NCBI GenBank assembly: GCA_011523485.1 | Contig: WTGR01000562.1 | Location: 1-6,903, forward strand | Origin: Acidobacteriota bacterium | GTDB lineage: Bacteria; Acidobacteriota; Vicinamibacteria; Vicinamibacterales; UBA8438 | Direction: 5' to 3' | DNA length: 6,903 nt | In this document: positions 1 to 5,865 of the stretch, piece after piece | Layout: every line of letters starts with the position of its first letter | Numbering within the stretch: the stretch's first letter is position 1 | The notes under the pieces: model-generated | Seen by the model: the letters and a program-made list of their open reading frames with translations, nothing else | Told to the model about the DNA's origin: nothing | Database searches by the model: none | Position numbers and translations under genes: made by a program

Positions 1-1792
1 CGAGCACGCTGGCGTCGGCCCGCAACTGGTTGCCGATGAACAGCTCCGTCTCGCGGGTGAACGCCTCGCGCAGGTTCTCGTCGAACTCCGGAAAGATGTT
101 CGGGTCGGGATAGACGCCGCCCATGTTGCGCAGGTACAACCACTGCCCGGCGAAGTTGTCGACCATCGCCTGCGAGCGCGGGTCGGCCAGCATGCGCCGG
201 ACCTGCGCGTCGAGCACGCCCGGCTCGCTCAGCGTCCCGTTCTCGGCCGCCGCGAGCAGCTCGTCGTCCGGGATGCTGCTCCAGAGGAAGAAGGACAGGC
301 GGGAGGCCAGCTCCAGGTCGGTGACCGGGTAGCTGGCGCCGCCGGCCATGTCCACCGGATCCCGCTCGACGCGGTAGAGGAAGTCGGGATCGGCCAGCAA
401 CCGCTCGAGTGCGAACTGAATGCCCTTCTCGAAGCCGCCGTCGGCCCGGCCCCACTCGTAGAACGCCAGCAGCGTCGCCACGTCGCCCTCGTCCGCCGGG
501 CGGCGGTACGCACGCCGGGCCAGGGTGCCCAGAATCTGCCGGGCGCATGCTTCCTGCTCCGCCTCGGGAGCCGACGGCTCCGGCAGGCAGGTGAAGATGC
601 GCCGCCGGCTCGGCGTGTCCCCCGGTCCGTCCACGCGCAGCGGCCCGGTGATCTGCACGCTGGACAGGGCCGGATTGCCGTCCGGCATCTCGTTGATCGC
701 CAGGGCGAAGCCGGTCTGCCGCGGCTGCAGCACGCCCTCCTCTTCCCATGTCTCGCGCGGGAAGGAGACGCCGATGGTGTGGGGGCCCGCCGCGACCGAG
801 ACGGTCGCCTCCAGCGGATCGTCGGCGTGCAGCACATAGTGCTCCCAGTCGTCCGTCCCGCGGATGTTGCCGGCGAAGCTGATCGGGGCGGGCATGCCCG
901 GCGCCTCGCCGCCGAAGGTGAGCCGCTCGATGCGCCGTCCGTCCAGCCGGAACTCGATCTCGTGCGCGTCGTCGATGCCCCGGATATAGCCGACGTAGTT
1001 CGTCTGCAGCCGCACCTTGATCCGGTACTCGCCGTCCACGGGGAAGTAGTGGCGGATCGCGGCCCCGCCGCGCGACCCGAACGGCAGGTCCTCGCTCTGC
1101 TGGTCGTTCTGGATCAGGTTCAGGGGCACGTCGTAGGTCGCAGTCTCCGCGCCGCCGGTGGGCGCCTCGCCGACCGCCAGGCGGCCGATCTTCTTGGCCG
1201 CCGACACGTAACGCTCGAACAGCGCGGGCGACAACGACAGCGAGGTGGCGATGTTGTCGAAGCCGTTCCGGTCGGGCGCGTCGGCCGGAATCAACGCCTC
1301 GACGTCGATCTCCAGGTCGAGCAGGTCGCGGACGACGTTCCGGTACTCCGCCTGGTTGAGCCGGTGGAACGCCTGCGTGCGGCCCGGATTCGGGCGCGCC
1401 TCGGCGACGCGGTCCAGCTCGTCCTCCAGCCAGCGCCGGAAGCCGTCGTACGTCTCCCGGTCGGGGCGCGGTCGCGGCTGCGGGGGCATCGCGCCGACAC
1501 GGAGCTTGCGGACCACCTTCTCCCACAGCTCGGGATCCTCGGTCACGTCGTCCACGTCGGCACTGTCGAGGGCCAGTCCCACCAGGCGCAACTGCTCGGC
1601 CATCATGCCGGAGCCGTTGCCGGCGACGACGCGCTCGTTGTGACAGGTGACGCAGTACCGATTGAGCAACGCCCGTTGCGGGGAGATGGACGCGGCGGCG
1701 GACTCTCCAGCCTGCGCGAACGCCGTCCCGGCCGCCATGGCCGGCAGCGCGAAGACGACGGCGACACCCGCTGCGAACCAGCGTTTACGCAC
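1..1792 (-). CDS. Exported PSCyt1/DUF1587/DUF1595/DUF1592 cytochrome c-type protein (3' end off window)
   Basis: 597 residues are visible; the C-terminus, where this family normally carries DUF1588 and DUF1585, lies beyond the left edge. Residues 1-27 are a signal peptide (basic MRKRW start, hydrophobic core, cleavage near AFAQ). A c-type haem site CVTCH is at 47-51, with GAMPP at 100-104 typical of the PSCyt1 domain. DUF1587 spans about 138-204 (FHRLNQAEYRNVVRDLL, then DRNGFDN). A beta-rich, possibly carbohydrate-binding-like section fills about 205-395. DUF1595 is about 408-475 (RRAYRRP) and DUF1592 starts near 485 (TDLELASRLSFFLWSS). Family knowledge: these proteins are periplasmic or envelope-attached and suspected of redox or polysaccharide roles, but no reaction is proven. 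Start: GTG at 1792 has AAAGGGG 6 nt upstream and gives a clean signal peptide; an in-frame ATG at 1813 has no Shine-Dalgarno and is the alternative. It is transcribed divergently from the ankyrin gene. The domain call is firm; the role is not. Confidence 0.93.
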   Translation of the reverse strand, partial: MRKRWFAAGVAVVFALPAMAAGTAFAQAGESAAASISPQRALLNRYCVTCHNERVVAGNGSGMMAEQLRLVGLALDSADVDDVTEDPELWEKVVRKLRVGAMPPQPRPRPDRETYDGFRRWLEDELDRVAEARPNPGRTQAFHRLNQAEYRNVVRDLLDLEIDVEALIPADAPDRNGFDNIATSLSLSPALFERYVSAAKKIGRLAVGEAPTGGAETATYDVPLNLIQNDQQSEDLPFGSRGGAAIRHYFPVDGEYRIKVRLQTNYVGYIRGIDDAHEIEFRLDGRRIERLTFGGEAPGMPAPISFAGNIRGTDDWEHYVLHADDPLEATVSVAAGPHTIGVSFPRETWEEEGVLQPRQTGFALAINEMPDGNPALSSVQITGPLRVDGPGDTPSRRRIFTCLPEPSAPEAEQEACARQILGTLARRAYRRPADEGDVATLLAFYEWGRADGGFEKGIQFALERLLADPDFLYRVERDPVDMAGGASYPVTDLELASRLSFFLWSSIPDDELLAAAENGTLSEPGVLDAQVRRMLADPRSQAMVDNFAGQWLYLRNMGGVYPDPNIFPEFDENLREAFTRETELFIGNQLRADASVL

Positions 1793-1839
1793 CAATGGCC
1801 CCTTTCGATACATGGCGGCCGAGTTGCTCGGAGAACGCT

Positions 1840-1868
1840 AGTCTGACCGCCATGGTGCGCGTTGTCAA
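1840..1868 (-). promoter_or_regulatory. Putative sigma70-type promoter of the cytochrome/DUF1592 gene
   Basis: On the minus strand a perfect -35 TTGACA (1868-1863) is followed by a 17-nt spacer and a weak -10, CAGACT (1845-1840, 3 of 6 matches). Transcription would start near 1833, leaving a leader of about 40 nt to the GTG at 1792. The -35 lies inside the 13-bp near-palindrome shared with the plus-strand promoter. The -35 and spacing are good; the -10 is poor. Confidence 0.4.
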
Positions 1869-1871
1869 CGC
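1859..1871. promoter_or_regulatory. 13-bp near-palindrome between divergent promoters, candidate operator
   Basis: GCGTTG-T-CAACGC is a perfect inverted repeat of 6-bp arms around one central base. It contains the -35 hexamers of both the leftward promoter (TTGACA) and the rightward promoter (TTGTCA). A dimeric regulator bound here would block or couple both genes. Operator function is inferred from position only; the bases could be symmetric simply because TTGNCAA contains two overlapping -35 elements. Confidence 0.4.
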
Positions 1872-1890
1872 TGTCGGACTGCGGTACCAT
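1862..1890 (+). promoter_or_regulatory. Putative sigma70-type promoter of the ankyrin gene
   Basis: TTGTCA (1862-1867, 5 of 6 matches to TTGACA), a 17-nt spacer, then TACCAT (1885-1890, fits TANNNT, 4 of 6 matches). The predicted transcription start is near 1897, giving a leader of about 73 nt that contains the AGGAGG ribosome-binding site of the ankyrin gene. Confidence 0.5.
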
Positions 1891-1955
1891 GACCCGCTGG
1901 CCTCGGCCCTCATGCGCCGGCAGGACTCTCGCGATATCCGCGGTGGCGGCCAACC

Positions 1956-1961
1956 AGGAGG
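1956..1961 (+). promoter_or_regulatory. Ribosome-binding site fixing the ankyrin start
   Basis: AGGAGG followed by 8 nt and ATG at 1970. This strong Shine-Dalgarno, together with the signal peptide that begins right after it, rules out the in-frame upstream ATG at 1862, which would start inside the promoter. Confidence 0.8.
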
Positions 1962-1969
1962 CGATCGAC

Positions 1970-3580
1970 ATGAAGGCGAAGCGGATTGCGGCCGGCGTTT
2001 CCTCCACGGCCCGGCTCCTGACCCTGCTGGCCGTCGGCATCGCGACGTTCCCCCTGGAGATCGTCGCGGCCAACGGCATCGACGCACCGGCCATCGTCGA
2101 GGCGGCGCGCGCGCCGGACGCCGAAACCGTTCGCGCGCTCATCGCCGCGGGCGTGGACGTCGACGCCGCCCAACCGGACGGCGCCACCGCCCTGCACTGG
2201 GCGGCCTACCGGAACGATCCCGAGGTTGCCGCACTCCTCCTCGACGCCGGCGCCGGCGTCGACGCCACGAACGAGCTGGGCGCGACGCCGCTGTGGCTCG
2301 CGGCCGACAACGGCAGCGCCGCGATGGTCGAACGGCTTCTCGCCGCCGGCGCCGACCCGGACATCGCGCTGCTGGGCGGCGAGACGCCGCTCATGACCGC
2401 GTCGCGCACCGGAAACGCCGCCGCGGTACGGCAGCTCGCAGCCCGCGGCGCCGACGTGAACGCGAAGGAGCGCTCGCGCGGCCAGACCGCGCTGATGTGG
2501 GCGGTCGCCCAGGGTCATCACGACGTCATCGACGTGCTGCTGGCCCACGGCGCCGACGTCCGGGCGCGCTCCCGCGTCCGGCCGCGCATGATGCACGCCG
2601 CGGCCACCAACGGCTCGCAGTACGACCAGGGCGTCGTCTGGAGCCGGGGCGGCTACACGCCGCTGCTGTTCGCGGCTCGTCACGGCGACGTCGGGGCGGG
2701 CCGGCGGCTCGTGAACGCCGGGGCGGACATCGACGACGCCGCGCCCACCGGCGCGAGCGTGCTCGCGGTGGCGGTGCACAGCGGACATGCCTCCTTCGCC
2801 CGGTTCGCGCTCGAGGCGGGCGCCGACCCGAACGACACCGGGGCCGGCTATGCGCCTCTGCACGCCGCGATCCTGCGCGGCGATTCCGGGCTGACCACGG
2901 CGCTGCTCGCCGCCGGGGCGAATCCCGACATACGGCTGGAGCGGGGAACACCGCTCCGCCGCGCGGGCCAGGACTGGGCCCTCGCCCCGCAACATGTCAG
3001 CGCCACGCCGTACTGGCTCGCGGCCTACTACCAGGAGGCGGACATCATGCGGGCGCTGGCCGCCTGGGGCGCCGACCCGAGCCTGACCACGCTCGAGCGT
3101 TGGGCGCACGTCTTCGAGCGGGCCGGGGGCGTCGGACCGCCGCACATCGCGGGCGGCTTCCAGACACCGCTGCTGGCCGCGGTCAGCGGGACGAGCACGC
3201 GCGGGCGGAGGTTCAACAGCTCGTTGCGGAACCCCGACCGCGAAGAGCGCGCGGCCTACGAGGCGGCCAGGGTGGCCATCGAGCACGGGACCGACGTCAA
3301 CCAGGCAGACCATGTGGGCACCACGCCGCTGCACAGCGCCGCGCAGCGCAACTACGCCACGGTCGTCGAGCTGCTCGCCGCGCACGGTGCGGACCTGAAC
3401 GTGAGGAACGGCAGCGGCGCCACCGCCCTGACGCTGGCCGAGCGCGCCGAGGCGCGGCGTCTGGAGCGGCCCGACATCACCCGTTATCCGAGCGGCAACT
3501 CGGCGCAGGCGCTGCGCGACCTCGGCGCGAGCAGGGAAACGGAAGAGACGAAGGCCGCCGAGGACTGGCAGGCGCGGTAG
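1970..3580 (+). CDS. Exported ankyrin-repeat protein
   Basis: 536 residues. The N-terminus (about 1-34: MKAKRIAAG, then a leucine/valine-rich core ending near EIVAA) looks like a signal peptide, so the protein probably works in the periplasm or outside. Ankyrin modules of about 33 residues follow from about 38: clear units near 71-103 (GATALHWAA), 104-136 (GATPLWLAA), 137-169 (GETPLMTAS), 170-203 (GQTALMWAV), 227-259 (GYTPLLFAA), 260-292, 293-325 (GYAPLHAAI), 344-376 (ATPYWLAAY) and about 447-480 (GTTPLHSAA). Most end in the usual GADxN/GADP turn. Two non-repeat insertions, about 204-226 and 377-440, break the array and may carry partner-specific surfaces. Ankyrin repeats bind proteins and have no enzymatic role of their own; the partner is unknown. 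The divergent DUF1592 cytochrome protein, also exported, is the natural candidate (inference). The stop is TAG, 25 bp from the stop of the convergent small membrane gene. Confidence 0.95.
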   Translation: MKAKRIAAGVSSTARLLTLLAVGIATFPLEIVAANGIDAPAIVEAARAPDAETVRALIAAGVDVDAAQPDGATALHWAAYRNDPEVAALLLDAGAGVDATNELGATPLWLAADNGSAAMVERLLAAGADPDIALLGGETPLMTASRTGNAAAVRQLAARGADVNAKERSRGQTALMWAVAQGHHDVIDVLLAHGADVRARSRVRPRMMHAAATNGSQYDQGVVWSRGGYTPLLFAARHGDVGAGRRLVNAGADIDDAAPTGASVLAVAVHSGHASFARFALEAGADPNDTGAGYAPLHAAILRGDSGLTTALLAAGANPDIRLERGTPLRRAGQDWALAPQHVSATPYWLAAYYQEADIMRALAAWGADPSLTTLERWAHVFERAGGVGPPHIAGGFQTPLLAAVSGTSTRGRRFNSSLRNPDREERAAYEAARVAIEHGTDVNQADHVGTTPLHSAAQRNYATVVELLAAHGADLNVRNGSGATALTLAERAEARRLERPDITRYPSGNSAQALRDLGASRETEETKAAEDWQAR

Positions 3581-3605
3581 GCCGACGCTTCGCTCGAGAC
3601 CTGCA

Positions 3606-3866
3606 TCAATCCGCGGCGCCGTGGTCGCCCAGGTGATCGACGATGTACTTGCGAATCTCGGCGATCTGCTCGCGGGTCTCGGCGATTTGCTCGCGGGTCT
3701 CGGCGATCTGCTCGCGGGTCTCGACGATCTGGGCGGTGAGACGGGCTTCGCTCGCGGCGACCTGTGCCGCGATGAAGCCCTGAACGTTCCACGCCGCCAT
3801 CCAGGCTGCGCCCGCGATGGTCGCCACGATCAGAAGGACCGGCCACTCCTCGCGCAAGCGCTGCAT
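3606..3866 (-). CDS. Small single-pass membrane protein with heptad-repeat coiled coil
   Basis: 86 residues: a short charged N-terminus (MQRLREE), one hydrophobic transmembrane helix at about 9-26 (WPVLLIVATIAGAAWMAAW), then a helical region with three heptads ETREQIA at 49-55, 56-62 and 63-69 plus a degenerate flank (AEIRKYI), ending in a short polar tail rich in D, H and G. Expected to sit in the inner membrane and oligomerise through the coiled coil. No enzymatic motif is present and I do not recognise a named family. The start is ATG with no Shine-Dalgarno but an extended -10 exactly 6 nt upstream (see promoter). It converges on the ankyrin gene. The TM-plus-coiled-coil layout makes this frame more credible than the overlapping frames; those are compositionally odd products of the same repeat. 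Confidence 0.7.
   Translation of the reverse strand: MQRLREEWPVLLIVATIAGAAWMAAWNVQGFIAAQVAASEARLTAQIVETREQIAETREQIAETREQIAEIRKYIVDHLGDHGAAD
3656..3739. repeat. 21-bp tandem repeat, three near-perfect copies plus a degenerate fourth
   Basis: The unit begins TCTCGGCGATCTGCTCGCG and is 21 bp long. Copies lie at 3656-3676, 3677-3697 (one C-to-T change) and 3698-3718; 3719-3739 is a decayed copy. Because 21 bp equals seven codons, each copy encodes one coiled-coil heptad of the small membrane protein, and gain or loss of a copy keeps the frame. Confidence 0.9.
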
Positions 3867-3872
3867 CGCCCA

Positions 3873-3881
3873 AGTGTATCA
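3873..3881 (-). promoter_or_regulatory. Extended -10 of the small membrane gene, leaderless type
   Basis: On the minus strand TGATACACT (TGN plus TACACT, 4 of 6 matches to TATAAT) is followed by 6 nt and the ATG at 3866. With normal -10 to +1 spacing the transcript would begin at or next to the A of ATG. No Shine-Dalgarno is present. Confidence 0.45.
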
Positions 3882-4036
3882 ACGTAGACCCGACTCCGCA
3901 ACGCACAACGCCGGCGAGCGCCTCGGAAACGAGCGGTTGCGCAAGCCTGCCGATCACCTGCTGTTCCGGGAGCTCTTGGGGACCCCGCCGGCTCGCACTT
4001 GTGGCACTCGGCGTAGCATGACCTGCATGATCGCCA

Positions 4037-4050
4037 CGCGGCCGGCCGCG
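4037..4050. repeat. 14-bp perfect palindrome
   Basis: CGCGGCCGGCCGCG is its own reverse complement. In DNA this rich in G and C a palindrome of this length is not very surprising, and no function is assigned. Confidence 0.5.
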
Positions 4051-4129
4051 GCATCCGGGCGTGCGGCCGACGCGCAAAGGCCCAATGACTGCCGCGGATA
4101 ACCGCATGTTCGCCGACCGAGGCGTTCCC

Positions 4130-4142
4130 GGGTCAATGACCC
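4130..4142. repeat. 13-bp palindrome, possible REP-like element
   Basis: GGGTCA-A-TGACCC has 6-bp arms around one base. It lies alone in the gene-poor stretch next to the truncated ATPase. It could be a protein-binding site or a remnant of a REP-type interspersed repeat; no second copy was noticed in this window. Confidence 0.35.
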
Positions 4143-4291
4143 CCTCGATTCAACACCGCATAGTGAAAACGGTTGTATCGGATCCGCTTCGATGCCGGCC
4201 GGAATCTGCTGGACGAGATGGCGGCCAAGCTGGACATACAGATCGCATATGCAAAGTGGGAAGGTTGGCCCCCCACAGGGTGCTCGGGCAA

Positions 4292-4627
4292 TCACGATGC
4301 GCGATGACGGCACCCTGCCGGCCCCTCCCGGGAAGCCAGCTCGCCGAGCATCGCCCGCATGGCCGTTTCTACATCCTCGCGCATGGCCTGCGCGGGCTCG
4401 ACGTTGACATAGACGCACCGGTAGTCGCCCTCCCCACCATTGTTGAGCAGGTCTCGCAGAGCCAGCAGCGCGGACGTCTTGCCCGTCTGCCGCGGCGCGT
4501 GGAGCACGAAGTAGCGCTCGGTCCGGATCAGATCGAGGACGTCCCGCAGGTCCAGACGGTCGAGGGGCGGAATGCAGTAGTGCTTCGCCTCGACGACGGG
4601 ACCGGCCGTGTTGAAGAAGCGACGCAT
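4292..4627 (-). pseudogene. Truncated P-loop ATPase (AAA_35-like), N-terminal fragment
   Basis: 111 residues. The N-terminus matches the start of a family of ATP-binding proteins usually several hundred residues long: MRRFFNTAGPV, then HYCIPPL, then a Walker A at 44-51 (APRQTGKT, with A in place of the first G; K50 and T51 present) followed by SALLAL, and CVYVNVEPAQ at 71-80. Family-like sequence runs to about residue 101 (LGELASRE). After that comes an unrelated tail (GPAGCRHRAS) and a stop. The Walker B, sensor and C-terminal regions are absent, so it is unlikely to be an active ATPase. The loss looks like a deletion or insertion junction near 4320-4335. The start is ATG with a leaderless-type -10. 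A short but functional regulator cannot be excluded. Confidence 0.75.
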
Positions 4628-4633
4628 CGCGTC

Positions 4634-4642
4634 AGTATCGCA
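4634..4642 (-). promoter_or_regulatory. Extended -10 of the ATPase fragment, leaderless type
   Basis: On the minus strand TGCGATACT (TGN plus GATACT, 4 of 6 matches to TATAAT) is followed by 6 nt and the ATG at 4627. This is the same arrangement as at the starts 3866 and 6620. Confidence 0.4.
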
Positions 4643-4651
4643 CGCACCTTG

Positions 4652-4703
4652 GACCGACGAGATGATGCTCGTGCGCTACGTACCCCGCCTGCTCTCGTCG
4701 GTC
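4652..4703. repeat. 11-bp perfect inverted repeat, 30-nt loop
   Basis: GACCGACGAGA at 4652-4662 is the exact reverse complement of TCTCGTCGGTC at 4693-4703. It lies between the stop of the 348-residue exported protein and the promoter of the ATPase fragment. It could form a stem in a read-through transcript, or be paired binding sites or ends of a small inserted element. Confidence 0.6.
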
Positions 4704-4741
4704 GCCCGGCCCGGCGACAAGCGGAGCCGCGGGCGACAAGC
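4701..4741 (-). terminator. Nested competing stems after the 348-residue gene, possible terminator
   Basis: GTCGCCCG (4701-4708) can pair with CGGGCGAC (4730-4737, 21-nt loop), or its first 6 nt with GGCGAC (4713-4718, 6-nt loop). The two stems exclude each other. A 10-bp direct repeat GGCGACAAGC (4713-4722 and 4732-4741) creates the choice. It begins 6 nt after the stop codon on the minus strand. There is no U-run, so an intrinsic terminator is uncertain; a transcript-end-stabilising structure fits too. Confidence 0.3.
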
Positions 4742-4747
4742 AACGGG

Positions 4748-5794
4748 CTACTGCTGCTCCACCTCCTCGGCGCGGGCGCCGCTCAGGATGTTCAGCAGGC
4801 CGTAGTTCCCCTCGTGGCAGGCGTACTCGAAAATCGGCTCGTCGTTGCGCCGCATCGGAACCGCCACGGTGAACGGCCGCGTGAAGATGGCCGGATCGTC
4901 GACCGTGTACTCGTAGAGCAGCGTGTCCTCGTCGACGCGGGTGAAGCGCTCGGTCAGGGTGACGGTCAGGCCCGTGCCGATCGCCTGCATGGCCGACGGA
5001 TCGAAGCTGCCGGTGAGCTCGGTCAGGTTGGTGGTCTCGACGACGAGCGTGTCGCCCTCCCAGCGGCCGCGCGAGTCGCCCATCCACTGCCGCACGCTCT
5101 CCGGCAGGTGGGGGCGGCCGTCGAGCGGGATGATCCGCGCGTCGTGCACCATCTCGTTGAGGATGACCACGTGGTTCGGGGTCTGGAAGAGCTGCATGTT
5201 GTTGTTGTAGCCGCTCGGCATCATGGGCGGGCCGCTGTTGAAGCCCAGCAGACAGCGCTCGGCCAGACCGCGGTCCTCGGGATCGTCGGCGCCGGTGCCG
5301 GCGCTCCGGACGCGCACGGGACTCGGGATCGGCAGATCCTCGGCGAGTGAGCCAACCTGCCGCAGGCGCTCGCCCTCGGCGGTCAGGGCCGGCAGCCGGC
5401 CGTCCGGGGGATCGATGATGAGCGAGGTCCGGCGATCCTCGATGATGTTCGTGCCGTAGTCGAGCCAGAAGTCGTTGTAGCCGCCCACCCGCCGGCCGCG
5501 CTCGGCTCCGGTGCCGCCCGCCGGCAGCAGCTCGGTGCGCACCTCGCTGGGCTCGAGCAGCGCCGCGCGCCGCGCGCTGGCCGCCGCCTCGGCCGCCGCC
5601 GCTTCTTCTTCCGTGAGGAAAGCCCGCTCCTGATCCTCCGGCCGCTGCAGCGGCGTCATGGTGCGGAAATCCCAGACCCCCTGCAGGTCCGGCTGACCGT
5701 CCGGCGTCCGGAGCTCGGTCTGCCCGGCCGCCGCCGCCGTGAACGCCATCAGAACCACTGCCGCCAGCGCCGCCGCGCGAAACCGCATCCGCAT
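4748..5794 (-). CDS. Exported protein of unknown function, 'DGQPDLQGVW' family
   Basis: 348 residues. Residues 1-24 are a signal peptide (MRMRFRAAALAAVV, cleavage near AAAAG). The mature protein opens with DGQPDLQGVWDF (32-43), the hallmark of a secreted family that is widespread and multi-copy in Acidobacteriota-like genomes. Other recognisable blocks: GPPMMP and NNNMQLFQTPNHVVILNEMVHDARIIP (between 188 and 223, given here in parts as a guide to the conserved core), DGRPH (225-229), GDSRGRWEGDTLVVET (239-254) and CHEGNYGL (326-333). Cys181 and Cys326 may form a disulfide. The pattern suggests a beta-rich extracytoplasmic fold; no catalytic function is known to me. Start: ATG at 5794 has GAAGGGAG 8 nt upstream and begins the signal peptide. 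An in-frame ATG at 5869 overlaps the nucleotidyltransferase stop (ATGA) but would bury the signal peptide, so it is rejected. Confidence 0.9.
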   Translation of the reverse strand: MRMRFRAAALAAVVLMAFTAAAAGQTELRTPDGQPDLQGVWDFRTMTPLQRPEDQERAFLTEEEAAAAEAAASARRAALLEPSEVRTELLPAGGTGAERGRRVGGYNDFWLDYGTNIIEDRRTSLIIDPPDGRLPALTAEGERLRQVGSLAEDLPIPSPVRVRSAGTGADDPEDRGLAERCLLGFNSGPPMMPSGYNNNMQLFQTPNHVVILNEMVHDARIIPLDGRPHLPESVRQWMGDSRGRWEGDTLVVETTNLTELTGSFDPSAMQAIGTGLTVTLTERFTRVDEDTLLYEYTVDDPAIFTRPFTVAVPMRRNDEPIFEYACHEGNYGLLNILSGARAEEVEQQ

Positions 5795-5802
5795 GTCGCA
5801 AT

Positions 5803-5810
5803 CTCCCTTC
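5803..5810 (-). promoter_or_regulatory. Ribosome-binding site of the 348-residue protein gene
   Basis: GAAGGGAG on the minus strand, 8 nt before the ATG at 5794. It decides between this start and in-frame ATGs upstream at 5869 and 5908. Confidence 0.7.
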
Positions 5811-5845
5811 GCCGGAGCCCCTCCGTACACGTGCCGCAACCCTCG

Positions 5846-5854
5846 ATAGTACCA
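5846..5854 (-). promoter_or_regulatory. Extended -10 upstream of the 348-residue protein gene
   Basis: On the minus strand TGGTACTAT (TGN plus TACTAT, 4 of 6 matches). The predicted start is near 5839, giving a leader of about 45 nt that contains the GAAGGGAG site. No good -35 is present at 17 nt, as expected for an extended -10. It sits just after the nucleotidyltransferase stop, so this gene probably has its own promoter. Confidence 0.4.
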
Positions 5855-5865
5855 CCTGCTCCGCG

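Larger units (their letters stand above)
3867..4291. other. Gene-poor stretch between the small membrane gene and the ATPase fragment
   Basis: No convincing gene was found. Open frames here have no domain signature, overlap each other, and mostly run in from neighbouring genes. About 4140-4260 is visibly less GC-rich than the flanks. It holds a 14-bp palindrome (4037-4050), a 13-bp palindrome (4130-4142) and a short coding-like plus-strand frame (4167-4307). The missing remainder of the truncated ATPase was not found here. The stretch may be decayed or inserted DNA. Confidence 0.6.

Noticed and set aside
779..1846. 355-codon plus-strand open frame
   Set aside because: Lies antisense to the DUF1592-type gene, whose domains are unmistakable; composition is typical of a mirror frame.
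1910..3385. 491-codon open frame antisense to the ankyrin gene
   Set aside because: Shadow of the ankyrin codons; no domain, signal peptide or ribosome-binding site, while the plus-strand frame shows regular ankyrin repeats.
1795..3636. 613-codon open frame on the plus strand overlapping the ankyrin gene
   Set aside because: Arginine-rich translation without domain pattern; it is an out-of-frame shadow of the ankyrin gene, kept open by high GC.
3656..3739. Possible CRISPR array
   Set aside because: The 21-bp copies are contiguous with no spacers and encode an in-frame heptad, so it is a coding tandem repeat.
3484..4107. 207-codon minus-strand open frame over the small membrane gene and ankyrin 3' end
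   Set aside because: Part of it reads plausibly (about 3900-4000), but the rest is an RRDPRADRR-type out-of-frame reading of the 21-bp repeat and overlaps the ankyrin stop region; no domain or start signal.
3867..4291. tRNA or other structured RNA gene
   Set aside because: Scanned for cloverleaf arms and a GTTCGAATC-type loop; only short unrelated palindromes were found.
4061..5350. 429-codon plus-strand open frame
   Set aside because: Runs antisense through both the ATPase fragment and the 348-residue gene and has no domain of its own.
4632..5855. 407-codon minus-strand open frame overlapping the 348-residue gene
   Set aside because: Shifted frame with glycine/arginine-rich nonsense; the real frame carries the signal peptide and family motifs.
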